From: Pelagibacteraceae bacterium AG-319-F18
GTDB lineage: Bacteria; Pseudomonadota; Alphaproteobacteria; Pelagibacterales; Pelagibacteraceae
DNA: 64,000 bases
Reading direction: 5' to 3'
Assembly: GCA_003283905.1 (NCBI GenBank)
Contig: QBXA01000006.1
Coordinates: 1-64,000 of the forward strand
How positions within the stretch are numbered: the stretch's first letter is position 1; every line of letters starts with the position of its first letter. This document shows positions 16,620 to 25,625 of this stretch, piece by piece. The notes under the pieces were generated by a model that saw only the letters and a list, made by a program, of their open reading frames with translations, searched no databases and was not told the origin of the DNA. A program made the position numbers and the translations under genes.

Positions 16620-17381
16620 CTAATTATTATTTGTTTTGTCATCTTCACTAGTATCTGTTTTGTCGTCTTCATTATCTTTATAAAACTTTCTTATCAGTTC
16701 CTCTTCTCTTTTTGTTTGTTCTTCATCAAATTTTATTTCCCATTCTTTTATTTTTTCTTGTTCTTCTTTAATTCTTTTTTCTTCTTCAATTTTAGCTTCT
16801 AATTCTTTTTGTTTTTTTTCTTCTATTAATTTAAGCTCCTCTTCTCTTAATTTCCGCTCTTTTTCTTCTGCTTTTTGTTGTTGTTCAATTGCTCTCTTTT
16901 CTTTTTCTTCTGCTTTTTGTTGTTTTTCTTTTAATCTCAATTCTTGTTCTTTTTCTTTATATTCTTCTTGCTCAGCTAATATTTGAGCATCTCTTTCTTT
17001 TATTCTTTGTGTTTCTAAATCTTTCAACTTCTGAGCAGTTTCTTTTAATTTTTGCTGCTCATATTTTAACTTGTGGTTTTTTTCTCTTAATTTTTGTTCC
17101 TCTTCTTTCTGCCTTTGAACTTCCAAATTCTTTAATCTTTGTTGTTCATCTTTTATTTTTTGCTGTTCAATTTTTTTTTTTTGCTTTTCATCTTTTAGTA
17201 ATTGTTTTTCTTTTTCAATTTTCTCTTTTTTAATTTTCTTAGCTATTTCTTCATCTTTCTTTTTTTTAAAATCTTGAAAAGTTTTATTTAAAGATTGCTT
17301 TGTCTTATTTAATGATTTTGATGCAATTTTTCCTAGTTTATCTAAACCTAATTGCTTAAGTAATTTTTTTCTTGTTTCCAC
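16620..17381 (-). CDS. Highly charged coiled-coil protein, function unknown
   Basis: The 253 residues are dominated by Lys, Glu and Gln. After a more ordinary N-terminus (GLDKLGKIASKSLNKTKQSLN) a continuous predicted coiled coil spans about residues 35-235, with loosely repeated blocks such as EQQKIKDEQQRLKNLE and LKEKQQKAEEKEKR. The C-terminus is acidic and Thr/Ser/Asn rich. There is no signal peptide, membrane helix or catalytic motif. The start is a GTG with GGAG 5 nt upstream; a nearby out-of-frame ATG closes quickly. A scaffold or filament role is possible but unproven. The plus-strand ORF across it is a mirror artefact. Confidence 0.6.
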   Translation of the reverse strand: METRKKLLKQLGLDKLGKIASKSLNKTKQSLNKTFQDFKKKKDEEIAKKIKKEKIEKEKQLLKDEKQKKKIEQQKIKDEQQRLKNLEVQRQKEEEQKLREKNHKLKYEQQKLKETAQKLKDLETQRIKERDAQILAEQEEYKEKEQELRLKEKQQKAEEKEKRAIEQQQKAEEKERKLREEELKLIEEKKQKELEAKIEEEKRIKEEQEKIKEWEIKFDEEQTKREEELIRKFYKDNEDDKTDTSEDDKTNNN

Positions 17382-17558
17382 ACATCTCCAGTAAAGATTA
17401 GTTTATCACGCATTTTCATTCCTAAAAGTTTGTTTATGTTTGTTTTGGTTCCAATAACCATTGACTTAACTAGATAAATTTAAAATATAAATAAAAAAAC
17501 AATTTATGCGTGTATAAGAATATTACTTTTTTATAAAAAAAAGTTTATCCTATAGAAT

Positions 17559-17978
17559 ATGACAAAATCCTACTTTCTACTTAAATCTGAACCTAATGTT
17601 TGGTCTATTGATCAACAAAAAAAAGCTGGTTTTAAAGGAGCAGCGTGGGATGGAGTTAAAAATTATCAAGCAGCTAAAAATCTAAAGAGTATGAAAAAAG
17701 GCGATCTTTGTTTTTTTTATCATTCAAATATTGGAAAAGAAATTGTTGGTATTGTTGAGGTTATAAAAGAATCTTATTTAGATAAAACAGATAAAAGTGG
17801 TCGCTTCGTTGCCGTTACAGTTAAATTTAAAAACTATTTACCAAAACCAATAACGCTTGAAAACATCAAAAATAATAAGAAATTAAGCCATTTAGCTCTA
17901 ATAAAGCAAAGTAGGCTGTCTGTCATGCCGATTGACTCTAGAAGCTGGAAAATTATAAATAATATGAGTAAAATTTAA
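17559..17978 (+). CDS. EVE domain-containing protein
   Basis: The 139-residue protein is a single EVE domain (PUA-like fold, thymocyte nuclear protein 1 type). Typical motifs are YFLLKSEPNVWSID at the N-terminus, WDGVKNYQAAKNLKSMKKGDLCFFYHSN in the middle and the C-terminal SRLSVMPIDSRSWKII. EVE domains bind modified bases in DNA or RNA. The alphaproteobacterial stand-alone form has no assigned role. It lies 15 bp upstream of acs and may share its transcript. Confidence 0.92.
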   Translation: MTKSYFLLKSEPNVWSIDQQKKAGFKGAAWDGVKNYQAAKNLKSMKKGDLCFFYHSNIGKEIVGIVEVIKESYLDKTDKSGRFVAVTVKFKNYLPKPITLENIKNNKKLSHLALIKQSRLSVMPIDSRSWKIINNMSKI

Positions 17979-17993
17979 AAATAAAATTATCTC

Positions 17994-20045
17994 ATGCCTA
18001 TAAAAAAAAAGAAAAAAACTAAAGTTAAAAAAAAGACTAAGGTAAGAAAAAAAATTTCTAAAAAAGTTAAAAAGAGAACTAAAACAAAAAAAGAGAATGG
18101 AAATTCTGCTCCAGAAATTGTTATCAAAACAAAACCTGAATGGATAAAAAACAGCTCAGCTAATAAAAGCAAGTATCAACTAAAATATTCTCAATCTATA
18201 AAAAATAATGATGAGTTTTGGAGAAAAGAAGGAAAAAGAATTACTTGGATAAAACCATATAAAAAGATTAAAGACGTCAAATACAGCACTAAAGAAGTAA
18301 AGATTAAATGGTTTGAAGATGGAACTTTAAATGCTTCTACAAATTGTATTGATAGACATTTAAAAGATAAAAAAGATAAAACTGCAATAATATGGGTTGG
18401 GGATGATCCTAAAGATAGTCAAAAAATATCTTACAAACAACTTCATGAAAAAGTTTCAAAAGCAGCTAATGGCTTAAAAAAACTAGGAATTAAAAAAGGA
18501 GACAGAGTTACTATTTATTTAACAATGATCCCCGAACTTGCAATCTTAATGCTTGCATGTGTTCGTATCGGTGCAGTTCATTCAATTATTTTTGGTGGAT
18601 TTTCAGCAGACTCTATTTCTGGAAGAGTGAATGATTGTGAGTCTGAATACATAATTACAGCAGACGAAGGTGTCAGAGGAGGAAAAACAATCCCTTTAAA
18701 ATACACAACTGATGAAGCATTAGAGAGTTGTCCTAATGTTAAAAAATGCATTGTTGTTAAACGAACAGGAAATTATATTAATTGGGATAAAAAAAGAGAT
18801 GTTTGGTATCATGATTTAATTAAAAATGTTTCAAAACATTGTGAACCTGAAGAAATGAATGCTGAAGATCCTTTGTTTATATTATACACCTCGGGCTCAA
18901 CAGGTAAGCCTAAGGGAGTTTTGCATACAACAGGTGGTTACATGGTGTATGCTTCAATGACTCATCAATACATTTTTAATTATAAACCAAAAGATATTTA
19001 CTGGTGTACAGCTGATATTGGATGGGTCACAGGACATAGCTATATAATTTATGGGCCTTTAGCAAATGGTGCAACAACCATAATGTTCGAAGGTATTCCA
19101 AACTATCCAAACACCTCAAGATGGTGGCAAATTATCGATAAGTATAAAGTAAATACCTTTTATACTGCTCCGACAGCGATTAGAGCTTTAATGCGTGAAG
19201 GAGACAAACCTGTTAAAAAAACTTCTAGAAAATCATTAAAATTATTAGGAACCGTTGGTGAGCCAATCAATCCAGAGGCTTGGATGTGGTATTATAAAAC
19301 TGTTGGAAATTCTAAATGCCCAATTGTTGATACATGGTGGCAAACCGAGACAGGTGGAATAATGATTGCCCCTCAAACTGGTGCGATTGATTTAAAGCCT
19401 GGCTCAGCTACTAAACCATTTTATGGTATAAAGCCTATACTTGTTGATAAAAAAGGTTTGGAAATAAAAGGTCCAGGGGAAGGTAGACTTTGCATTGCTC
19501 AATCGTGGCCTGGACAAATGAGAACTGTTTACGGAGATCATCAAAGATTTATTGAGACATATTTTTCACAGTTTGATGGAAAATATTTTACAGGGGATGG
19601 ATGCAGAAGAGATAAAGATGGCTACTATTGGATTACAGGTCGTGTAGATGATATAATTATTGTATCTGGACATAACCTTGGTACTGCTGAAATAGAAAGT
19701 GCATTTGTTGCTCATCCAAAAGTTGCTGAAGCAGCTGTTGTTGGATATCCACATGATATAAAAGGTAATGGGCTTTACTGCTATGTAACTTTGAATGTGG
19801 GTGAAAGAGAAACAGGTGATCTTGAGAGAGATTTAAAACTTTGGGTTAGAAAACAAATTGGACCCTTAGCTACACCAGACTTAATTCATTTTACACCAAG
19901 CCTTCCAAAGACTAGATCAGGAAAAATTATGAGAAGAATTTTAAGAAAAATTGCAGCTAATGAACATGATCAATTAGGTGACACAACTACTTTAGCTGAT
20001 CCAAGCGTTGTTAATAGTTTGGTTGATAATAGAAAAAATATTTAA
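17994..20045 (+). CDS. acs: Acetyl-CoA synthetase with lysine-rich N-terminal extension
   Basis: Acs activates acetate to acetyl-CoA through acetyl-AMP. The 683-residue protein has the P-loop-like [15 protein letters not shown], the GATTIMFEG and WWQTETGG substrate segments, [23 protein letters not shown] at the domain hinge and [14 protein letters not shown], whose Lys is the catalytic residue that is acetylated in other bacteria. Residues 1-36 are an unusual run made almost only of Lys, Arg, Thr, Val and Ile, absent from the usual ~650-residue enzyme. The ATG at 17994 is the only one upstream of the core, so the extension is probably translated. The stop shares TTAA with the convergent gene. 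Confidence 0.95.
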   Translation: MPIKKKKKTKVKKKTKVRKKISKKVKKRTKTKKENGNSAPEIVIKTKPEWIKNSSANKSKYQLKYSQSIKNNDEFWRKEGKRITWIKPYKKIKDVKYSTKEVKIKWFEDGTLNASTNCIDRHLKDKKDKTAIIWVGDDPKDSQKISYKQLHEKVSKAANGLKKLGIKKGDRVTIYLTMIPELAILMLACVRIGAVHSIIFGGFSADSISGRVNDCESEYIITADEGVRGGKTIPLKYTTDEALESCPNVKKCIVVKRTGNYINWDKKRDVWYHDLIKNVSKHCEPEEMNAEDPLFILYTSGSTGKPKGVLHTTGGYMVYASMTHQYIFNYKPKDIYWCTADIGWVTGHSYIIYGPLANGATTIMFEGIPNYPNTSRWWQIIDKYKVNTFYTAPTAIRALMREGDKPVKKTSRKSLKLLGTVGEPINPEAWMWYYKTVGNSKCPIVDTWWQTETGGIMIAPQTGAIDLKPGSATKPFYGIKPILVDKKGLEIKGPGEGRLCIAQSWPGQMRTVYGDHQRFIETYFSQFDGKYFTGDGCRRDKDGYYWITGRVDDIIIVSGHNLGTAEIESAFVAHPKVAEAAVVGYPHDIKGNGLYCYVTLNVGERETGDLERDLKLWVRKQIGPLATPDLIHFTPSLPKTRSGKIMRRILRKIAANEHDQLGDTTTLADPSVVNSLVDNRKNI

Positions 20046-20665
20046 AATTCGATTAAATCCTTAAATTCCCTTTTTATAATATCCCATTTTAAAATCATAG
20101 AATTTAACACAATTTTTCGATCTAAATTTTTAAGCTCTTCAGCTATCGGAGCCCACTTATACAACGATAATGCACTTGGATTAAATGGAAGATCTTTATA
20201 ATAAACTTCCCAATCCAAACTCTGAAATCTTTCATTAAAACTTTTTTTTGCTTCATCAATTATATCAAGTGGCATCTTATTATAAATTTCATCATCTAAA
20301 ATTTTTAAAAAAATTTCTCTAGCCTGATCATTATTTTGATAATTTGAACTAACTTTTAAATATGAAAAAGTAAAAAAAGTTAAATCTTGCAATGCCACAG
20401 AATAAATATTCCATTTTGCAAGATTAACTGATGACATAAAAACATCGTTATCAAAATGAAGAACATATTTTGTTCCCATTCTTGTTTTTAAATAACTATA
20501 TAATGTAACCTGCGTTACCCAGGCTGACTTTGTTTGAATGAAGCGCTCTAAATCATCTAAATTTTTAATTTTTTTTTTAGGGATAAAAGCTTTAAACAAT
20601 GCGAATAAATAAACTTTAAAATCGTTAAACTTTATATCTCTCCAAGAAAGTTTATATTTTTGCAT
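20042..20665 (-). CDS. Conserved alphaproteobacterial protein of unknown function
   Basis: The 207-residue soluble protein contains [38 protein letters not shown], which I associate with a conserved but uncharacterised alphaproteobacterial family. It is mostly predicted helical, with many aromatic residues and no signal peptide or membrane segment. It lies between acs and the symporter operon but on the opposite strand, so it is not part of their transcript. No function is proposed. Confidence 0.7.
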   Translation of the reverse strand: MQKYKLSWRDIKFNDFKVYLFALFKAFIPKKKIKNLDDLERFIQTKSAWVTQVTLYSYLKTRMGTKYVLHFDNDVFMSSVNLAKWNIYSVALQDLTFFTFSYLKVSSNYQNNDQAREIFLKILDDEIYNKMPLDIIDEAKKSFNERFQSLDWEVYYKDLPFNPSALSLYKWAPIAEELKNLDRKIVLNSMILKWDIIKREFKDLIEF

Positions 20666-20760
20666 AAAATTCTATGTATGTGACCATTATACCTGAAAAA
20701 ATACCTAATATGATCAATTTTTATTCTTTTCAAAACCTTCATAATGGTTATGTTTTCCTC

Positions 20761-20770
20761 AGTTATAACT
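20761..20770. promoter_or_regulatory. Perfect 10-bp palindrome upstream of the symporter operon
   Basis: AGTTATAACT is a perfect inverted repeat 18 nt before the DUF4212 start. A looser one, CATAA-N3-TTATG, lies about 15 bp further upstream. Both are in the short region that must hold the operon promoter and could be an operator. Short AT palindromes occur by chance in such DNA, so support is weak. Confidence 0.2.
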
Positions 20771-20788
20771 AAAATAAGAGAGGTATAA

Positions 20789-21049
20789 ATGTCAAATGCG
20801 ACAAAACACTGGGAAAAAACCAGGTCACTGTTATTCATAACACTGGCAATTTGGTTTGTATTCTCAATTGGCATCTTCCTTTTTGGAGCTGAAATGAACG
20901 AGGTCACTGGACCTTTCGGTTATCCTTGGACATACTGGTTTACATGTCAAGGTTCTCTTGGAATTTTCGTAATCCTAATTTTCTGGTTTGCGAATAGACA
21001 AGAAAAAATCGATAAAGAGTTTGGCTTTAACGAAAGAGGAGATGACTAA
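20789..21049 (+). CDS. Symporter small subunit (DUF4212)
   Basis: An 86-residue membrane protein with two transmembrane helices, typical of the DUF4212 small subunit that accompanies VC_2705-type sodium/solute symporters. Motifs include the N-terminal WEKTRSLLFITLAIWFVFS and PFGYPWTYWFTCQGSL between the helices. A good ribosome-binding site (AGAGAGG) precedes the ATG. The stop TAATG overlaps the start of the large subunit by one base, which implies coupled translation. It plays the role that YjcH has beside ActP in E. coli. Confidence 0.9.
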   Translation: MSNATKHWEKTRSLLFITLAIWFVFSIGIFLFGAEMNEVTGPFGYPWTYWFTCQGSLGIFVILIFWFANRQEKIDKEFGFNERGDD

Positions 21050-22857
21050 TGATTAAAGGTAAATTTATAGACAATTTGCCAAAAGTTTACGGAATCTATA
21101 CTGGAGGTTTTATAGGTTTCATAATCTTAATGGCAATTGGTGAGCAGATGGGTATGACTGCTAAAGCAATAGGTATTGCTTTTGTAGCCTTTACAATATT
21201 CATCTATGCATTAATCGGTTATCTATCAAGAACGGCACAAGCAGATGCTTATTACGTAGCAGGAAGGCAAGTACCAACTGTATTCAACGGTATGGCGACA
21301 GCAGCAGACTGGATGTCTGGTGCTTCATTCGTTGCAATGGCAGGAGGTATTTACTTTAAAGGTTATGGTTATATGGCTCTACTTGTTGGTTGGACTGGTG
21401 GTTACATATTAGTTGCAACTTTATTAGCACCATACTTGAGAAAATTTGGATGTTACACGGTTCCAGATTTTATAGGTACAAGATACGGTGGTAATTTAGC
21501 GAGACTACTTGCGGTAATAGTTTTAACTGTTGCTTCATTCACTTATGTGACTGCTCAAATTAACGCTACAGGTACTATTGCATCTGTTGCTCTAGATATC
21601 GACTTTAAATACGCTGTATATGTTGGACTAATAAGTATTTTACTTTGTTCAATGTTAGGGGGTATGAGAGCGGTAACTTGGACACAGGTTGCACAATATA
21701 TCGTACTAATTATAGCTTACTTGCTTCCAATTTTTTGGATCAGTAACAAAATGGGTGCGGGTTTCTTCCCTCACTTTATGTTAGCCGATGAAGTAGCTAG
21801 AATTGGTGAATTAGAAGCGCAGTTTGGATTTGTTAAAAACTCTGCTGCTGATTTAGCAACGGTACCTAAAGGGTTAGCTGGAATAACTAAAGCTCACTCT
21901 GCGGTTAACGCTACACCTTGGGCATTTATTTCGTTAGCATTAGCGATGATGATGGGAACAGCTTCATTGCCACATGTAATGATGAGATATTTCACTACTC
22001 CAAGTGTAAAAGCAGCTAGAAAATCAGTTGGTTGGTCATTATTCTTTATCTTCCTTCTGTATTCTTCTGCGCCAATGTTAGCAACACTATCTAAACTATC
22101 GTTGATCGACCCAACTTTATCGACAGGTATTATTGGTAAATCATTTGCTGAAGTTCAATCAATAGATTGGTATCAAAACTGGAACCAAGCAAACTTGATG
22201 TTCATTAGCGACTTTAACGGCAATGGAACTCTTGAATTAAATGAGTTTTTCATGGGCGGTAAAGCGGTTGTTTTAGCAACACCAGAAATAGCTGGATTAC
22301 CATATGTAATCTCAGGTCTGGTTGCTGCTGGAGGTATGGCTGCTGCCATGTCAACAGCTGATGGTTTGATTCTAGCAATTGCTAATGCAATCTCTCATGA
22401 TGTTTACTACAAAATGATTGATCCAAAAGCAGAGACTGCAAAAAGACTACTTGTTGCAAGATTGCTACTTGTAGTTATTGGTTTTGCTGGAGCAACTATT
22501 GCTGCAATGAAGATCCAAGGAATCTTAGGTTCAGTTATTTGGGCTTTTGACTTTGCGATGTCTGGATTGTTCTTCCCACTTGTACTAGGTGTATGGTGGA
22601 AGAGAGCTAACAGACAAGGTGCTATAGCTGGTATGGCTTTAGGTCTTGCATCTTCAATTTGGTACCTTGTTTGGGTAAGAACTGGTGGAAGTGGTTTCCT
22701 TGGTATTACTCAGTTAACATTTGGTATCTTTGGAGCAGCAGTTAGTTTTGTTTCTATGGTTGTTGTTAGTTTAATGACTGCAGAACCAGATAAAGCTACT
22801 CAAAGAATGGTTGATGAAGTTCGTATACCAAGTGGTAGAAGCATTACTGGTAAATAG
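21049..22857 (+). CDS. Sodium/solute symporter, acetate permease-like (VC_2705 type)
   Basis: A 602-residue SSS-family symporter with about 13 transmembrane helices. SSS signatures include the first sodium-site region YYVAGRQVPTVFNGMATAADWMSGASF and MGTASLPHVMMRYF. With acs upstream and the DUF4212 partner, acetate or a related small monocarboxylate is the likely substrate, by inference. An insertion near residues 375-410 contains DFNGNGTLELNE (residues 388-399), which fits the EF-hand calcium loop. Codons are visibly richer in G/C than the surroundings (TTC, GGT, GCG), suggesting high expression. It ends at a clear terminator. Confidence 0.92.
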   Translation: MIKGKFIDNLPKVYGIYTGGFIGFIILMAIGEQMGMTAKAIGIAFVAFTIFIYALIGYLSRTAQADAYYVAGRQVPTVFNGMATAADWMSGASFVAMAGGIYFKGYGYMALLVGWTGGYILVATLLAPYLRKFGCYTVPDFIGTRYGGNLARLLAVIVLTVASFTYVTAQINATGTIASVALDIDFKYAVYVGLISILLCSMLGGMRAVTWTQVAQYIVLIIAYLLPIFWISNKMGAGFFPHFMLADEVARIGELEAQFGFVKNSAADLATVPKGLAGITKAHSAVNATPWAFISLALAMMMGTASLPHVMMRYFTTPSVKAARKSVGWSLFFIFLLYSSAPMLATLSKLSLIDPTLSTGIIGKSFAEVQSIDWYQNWNQANLMFISDFNGNGTLELNEFFMGGKAVVLATPEIAGLPYVISGLVAAGGMAAAMSTADGLILAIANAISHDVYYKMIDPKAETAKRLLVARLLLVVIGFAGATIAAMKIQGILGSVIWAFDFAMSGLFFPLVLGVWWKRANRQGAIAGMALGLASSIWYLVWVRTGGSGFLGITQLTFGIFGAAVSFVSMVVVSLMTAEPDKATQRMVDEVRIPSGRSITGK

Positions 22858-22882
22858 AACTAATAAAACTTAATTATATACA

Positions 22883-22910
22883 GGGGCGATTAATTTCGCC
22901 CCTTTTAATT
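22883..22910 (+). terminator. Rho-independent terminator of the symporter operon
   Basis: A 7-bp perfect GC-rich stem GGGGCGA / TCGCCCC (22883-22889 and 22896-22902) with a 6-nt loop is followed by TTTTAATTT. It lies 25 nt after the symporter stop. In this AT-rich window such a GC-rich stem stands out, and it is the clearest intrinsic terminator I found. Confidence 0.9.
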
Positions 22911-22938
22911 TAATCCTTTTTCAAATATAAATTTCTTA

Positions 22939-23295
22939 ATGTCAGCAAACTTTCACCCTTTAGTCTATTTTATTGATTATCTACTTGGAATTATCATGTG
23001 GACCTTAATAGGAAGAGTTGCAATGAATATTTTTCAAAAAGAAGACTCAGAGTTTTTTTTTATGAAAATATTTGTAAAATATACAAACCCATTGATAAAA
23101 GTTTTTAAGCCCGTAACTCCATCATTCATTATAGCACCACTAGTTCCTTTATATGTTGCTTGGTTCTTTTATATGATTAGATTTTACTTTATGCCCTGGA
23201 TCTTGGGTTACTCTGTAATGGGCATGTTATCCTTTCCTCTAGAAAGTGAAATTTCTAGGCAAATTTATCAATTATTTAATTCAATTAAATTTTAA
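22939..23295 (+). CDS. Small membrane protein, possibly YggT-like
   Basis: The 118-residue protein has two to three hydrophobic segments (about 8-28, 63-85 and 88-105) and the stretch TNPLIKVFKPVTPSFIIAPLVPLYVAWFFYMIRFY. It looks like the YggT motif, in which a proline-rich turn after PLI precedes a membrane helix. The similarity is weak and I would not exclude an unrelated family. It starts after the symporter terminator and lies 28 bp upstream of rpe on the same strand. Confidence 0.6.
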   Translation: MSANFHPLVYFIDYLLGIIMWTLIGRVAMNIFQKEDSEFFFMKIFVKYTNPLIKVFKPVTPSFIIAPLVPLYVAWFFYMIRFYFMPWILGYSVMGMLSFPLESEISRQIYQLFNSIKF

Positions 23296-23323
23296 AAATT
23301 GATACTAGTAGATCTGGTAATCG

Positions 23324-23983
23324 ATGAAAAAAATACAAATTTCACCATCAATATTATCTGCTGATTTCAGTCAATTAGGTAATGAAATTAAAAGACTTGA
23401 AGAAGGTGGTGCAGATATGATTCATGTAGATGTAATGGATGGTCATTTTGTGCCCAATTTAACGATTGGAGCACCAGTAATTAAAGCCTTAAAAAAACAT
23501 TGTTCAATTAAATTTGATGTACATCTAATGATATCTCCCGTTCACAAATATATTGAAGCCTATTCAGATGCTGGTGCTGATATTATTACAATTCATCCTG
23601 AAGCGACTGATAATTTAGAAGAATCTATTTTAAAGATTAAAAGTTTAAACAAAAAAGTTGGCGTTTCACTTAATCCTGAGTCTAAAATTGATTTAATTAT
23701 CGACTACCTTGAAAAAATTGATTTAGTTTTAATAATGAGTGTAAATCCAGGATTTGGAGGTCAAAAATTTATGCCTGAGGTTCTAGATAAAGTTAAACAA
23801 CTTAAAGAAATTCAATCTCAAGACAACATGGATTTTGATATTGAAATTGATGGAGGAATTAATTTTGAGAATTGTCAAACAGTTATCAAGGCTGGTGCCA
23901 ACATACTTGTTTCAGGCACAACTGTATTTAAAAGTAACAATGGAGATATAAAAAAAAATATTAATTTATTAAAATTAAAATAA
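23324..23983 (+). CDS. rpe: Ribulose-phosphate 3-epimerase
   Basis: Rpe interconverts ribulose 5-phosphate and xylulose 5-phosphate in the pentose phosphate pathway. The 219-residue TIM barrel has ISPSILSADFSQLG at the start, HVDVMDGHFVPNLTIG and DVHLMI with the metal-binding His/Asp residues, MSVNPGFGGQKF, and DGGINFENC followed by GANILVSGTTVF. It begins the rpe-heparinase-purH run typical of alphaproteobacteria. Confidence 0.96.
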   Translation: MKKIQISPSILSADFSQLGNEIKRLEEGGADMIHVDVMDGHFVPNLTIGAPVIKALKKHCSIKFDVHLMISPVHKYIEAYSDAGADIITIHPEATDNLEESILKIKSLNKKVGVSLNPESKIDLIIDYLEKIDLVLIMSVNPGFGGQKFMPEVLDKVKQLKEIQSQDNMDFDIEIDGGINFENCQTVIKAGANILVSGTTVFKSNNGDIKKNINLLKLK

Positions 23984-23987
23984 GTTA

Positions 23988-25625
23988 ATGATCATTAAAA
24001 ATTTTACAGCTAATTTAAGCCAATTTTATTTTGGTTTAAAAGTAAGTTTAAAACAATTTTATCAAGACTCTAATTTTTACGAAAAAAAAATATCTAAAAC
24101 TAAAAATATTACTTTTGATTATAAACCAAGTCCTTACTTATTATCTTCAATCGTTAAATATCAAAATAAAAAATATAAAATTGAAGACTTTGCCTTTGAA
24201 ACTATTTGGCAAAACAACTTGGATTATGAAGAATTTAAAAAATTAAATAATTTCTTTTGGTTTTTTAGTTTAGATCTAAAATCTTCAAAAAAGACCACTC
24301 AAACAGTTGTCAATAATTGGATTAATAAGAACGATCGATATAATAAAAAAAGTTGGGATTTTGACATCACCTCTAAAAGAATAATTTCCTGGTTATCTAA
24401 TCATCGATTGACTTATGAAGATTGTGAAGAAGAGTATAAAAAAAAATTCAATCAAAGTGTTCAAAAACAAGCAAATCATCTTTTAAATGAAATAAAAAAC
24501 TTATCAGAAGTTGAAAACAAAATTGTTGGATGTGCTTCAATTATTTTAACAGGGCTAGCATATAAAAATGATACTAAATATCTTAGTAGTGGGTTAAATC
24601 TTTTAAAAAAAATAATTAAATCATCAATTAATAATGATGGTTTTCCTAAATCTAGAAACATAAAACAACTTATACTTTACTTAAAATATTTTATTATTAT
24701 TAGAGAGTGGTTTAAAGAATCTCAAAATACAATTCCCGAATATATTGATGAAACAATATATTATCTTGGCCAAAGTTACGCTTTTATTTGGCAAAATATT
24801 AATCAAGATATTTTATTTAATGGTAACTACATTTCAAATAATAATGAGTTTGATCAATATCTAAAAAGATTAGGATATGTTTTTAAAAATGAAAATAAAG
24901 AGTTCGCAGGTTATGCAATTCTTAAAAATAAGCGAATTATATTAACAATGGATATAGGAGATAGTCCTAGCAATAATTTTTCAAAATCTTATCAATCTGG
25001 GGCTCTTTCATTTGAGATCATTTCTAATGGTAAAAAACTAATAACTAATTCTGGTTACTTTACTAATAAACAAAATAAGTTAAATAAGTTAAATAAGTTA
25101 TCAAAGAGTACAGCTTTACAAAGCACTTTATCAATTGAAGATCATTCTTCTTGTGATTACAAAAAATTAGATAAATCAAATCTAATTGTTGATAAAGGCA
25201 TTCGTATAATCAAGAAAAACGTTATATTTGAAGATAATTATTGGAAAATATCAGGTTCACATGATGGTTACCTAAAAAAGTTTAAAACAATTCATGAGAG
25301 AGAAATTGAATTTTACCCAGAACAAATAAAATTTATTGGTTATGATAATTTATTAAAGAAAGATAAGTCAAATGATATTAAGTTTGATATTAGATTTCAT
25401 CTAAACCCAAATACTAAAGTAATGAAAACACAGGATAATAAATCAATTCTAATAGAATTAGAAGATGAGGGTTGGAAATTTAGTTGTGATAATTTTGATA
25501 TAAATATTGATAATGGATTATATTTAGGTAATAAAAATTTATACAAAGAAAATCAAAACATATGTATATCTGGAATATGTAAAGATGAAAATCAAACTAT
25601 AAAATGGGAAATTAATAAAATATAA
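23988..25625 (+). CDS. Heparinase II/III family protein
   Basis: The 545-residue protein has an all-helical N-terminal half (WDFDITSKRIISWLSNH, a toroid-type region) and a beta-rich C-terminal half beginning around GYAILKNKRIILTMDIGDSP, the arrangement of the heparinase II/III family of polysaccharide lyases. No N-terminal signal peptide is evident, so secretion is doubtful. Alphaproteobacteria often carry such a gene directly before purH; its natural substrate is not established. A 9-bp tandem repeat encodes NKL three times near residue 363. It is spaced 4 bp from rpe and overlaps purH by 1 nt. Confidence 0.85.
   Translation: MIIKNFTANLSQFYFGLKVSLKQFYQDSNFYEKKISKTKNITFDYKPSPYLLSSIVKYQNKKYKIEDFAFETIWQNNLDYEEFKKLNNFFWFFSLDLKSSKKTTQTVVNNWINKNDRYNKKSWDFDITSKRIISWLSNHRLTYEDCEEEYKKKFNQSVQKQANHLLNEIKNLSEVENKIVGCASIILTGLAYKNDTKYLSSGLNLLKKIIKSSINNDGFPKSRNIKQLILYLKYFIIIREWFKESQNTIPEYIDETIYYLGQSYAFIWQNINQDILFNGNYISNNNEFDQYLKRLGYVFKNENKEFAGYAILKNKRIILTMDIGDSPSNNFSKSYQSGALSFEIISNGKKLITNSGYFTNKQNKLNKLNKLSKSTALQSTLSIEDHSSCDYKKLDKSNLIVDKGIRIIKKNVIFEDNYWKISGSHDGYLKKFKTIHEREIEFYPEQIKFIGYDNLLKKDKSNDIKFDIRFHLNPNTKVMKTQDNKSILIELEDEGWKFSCDNFDINIDNGLYLGNKNLYKENQNICISGICKDENQTIKWEINKI
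25073..25099 (+). repeat. 9-bp tandem repeat, three perfect copies, inside the heparinase-like gene
   Basis: The unit AAATAAGTT occurs three times in a row (25073-25081, 25082-25090, 25091-25099) and encodes the tripeptide Asn-Lys-Leu repeatedly. Because the unit is a multiple of three, copy-number change would not shift the frame. It probably arose by slippage in an exposed loop of the C-terminal beta domain. Confidence 0.85.

Noticed and set aside
16889-17233. Plus-strand ORF of 114 hydrophobic residues
   Set aside because: It is the exact mirror of the Lys/Glu-rich coiled-coil gene; antisense of AAR/GAR codons gives Leu/Phe-rich frames. No ribosome-binding site or family resemblance.
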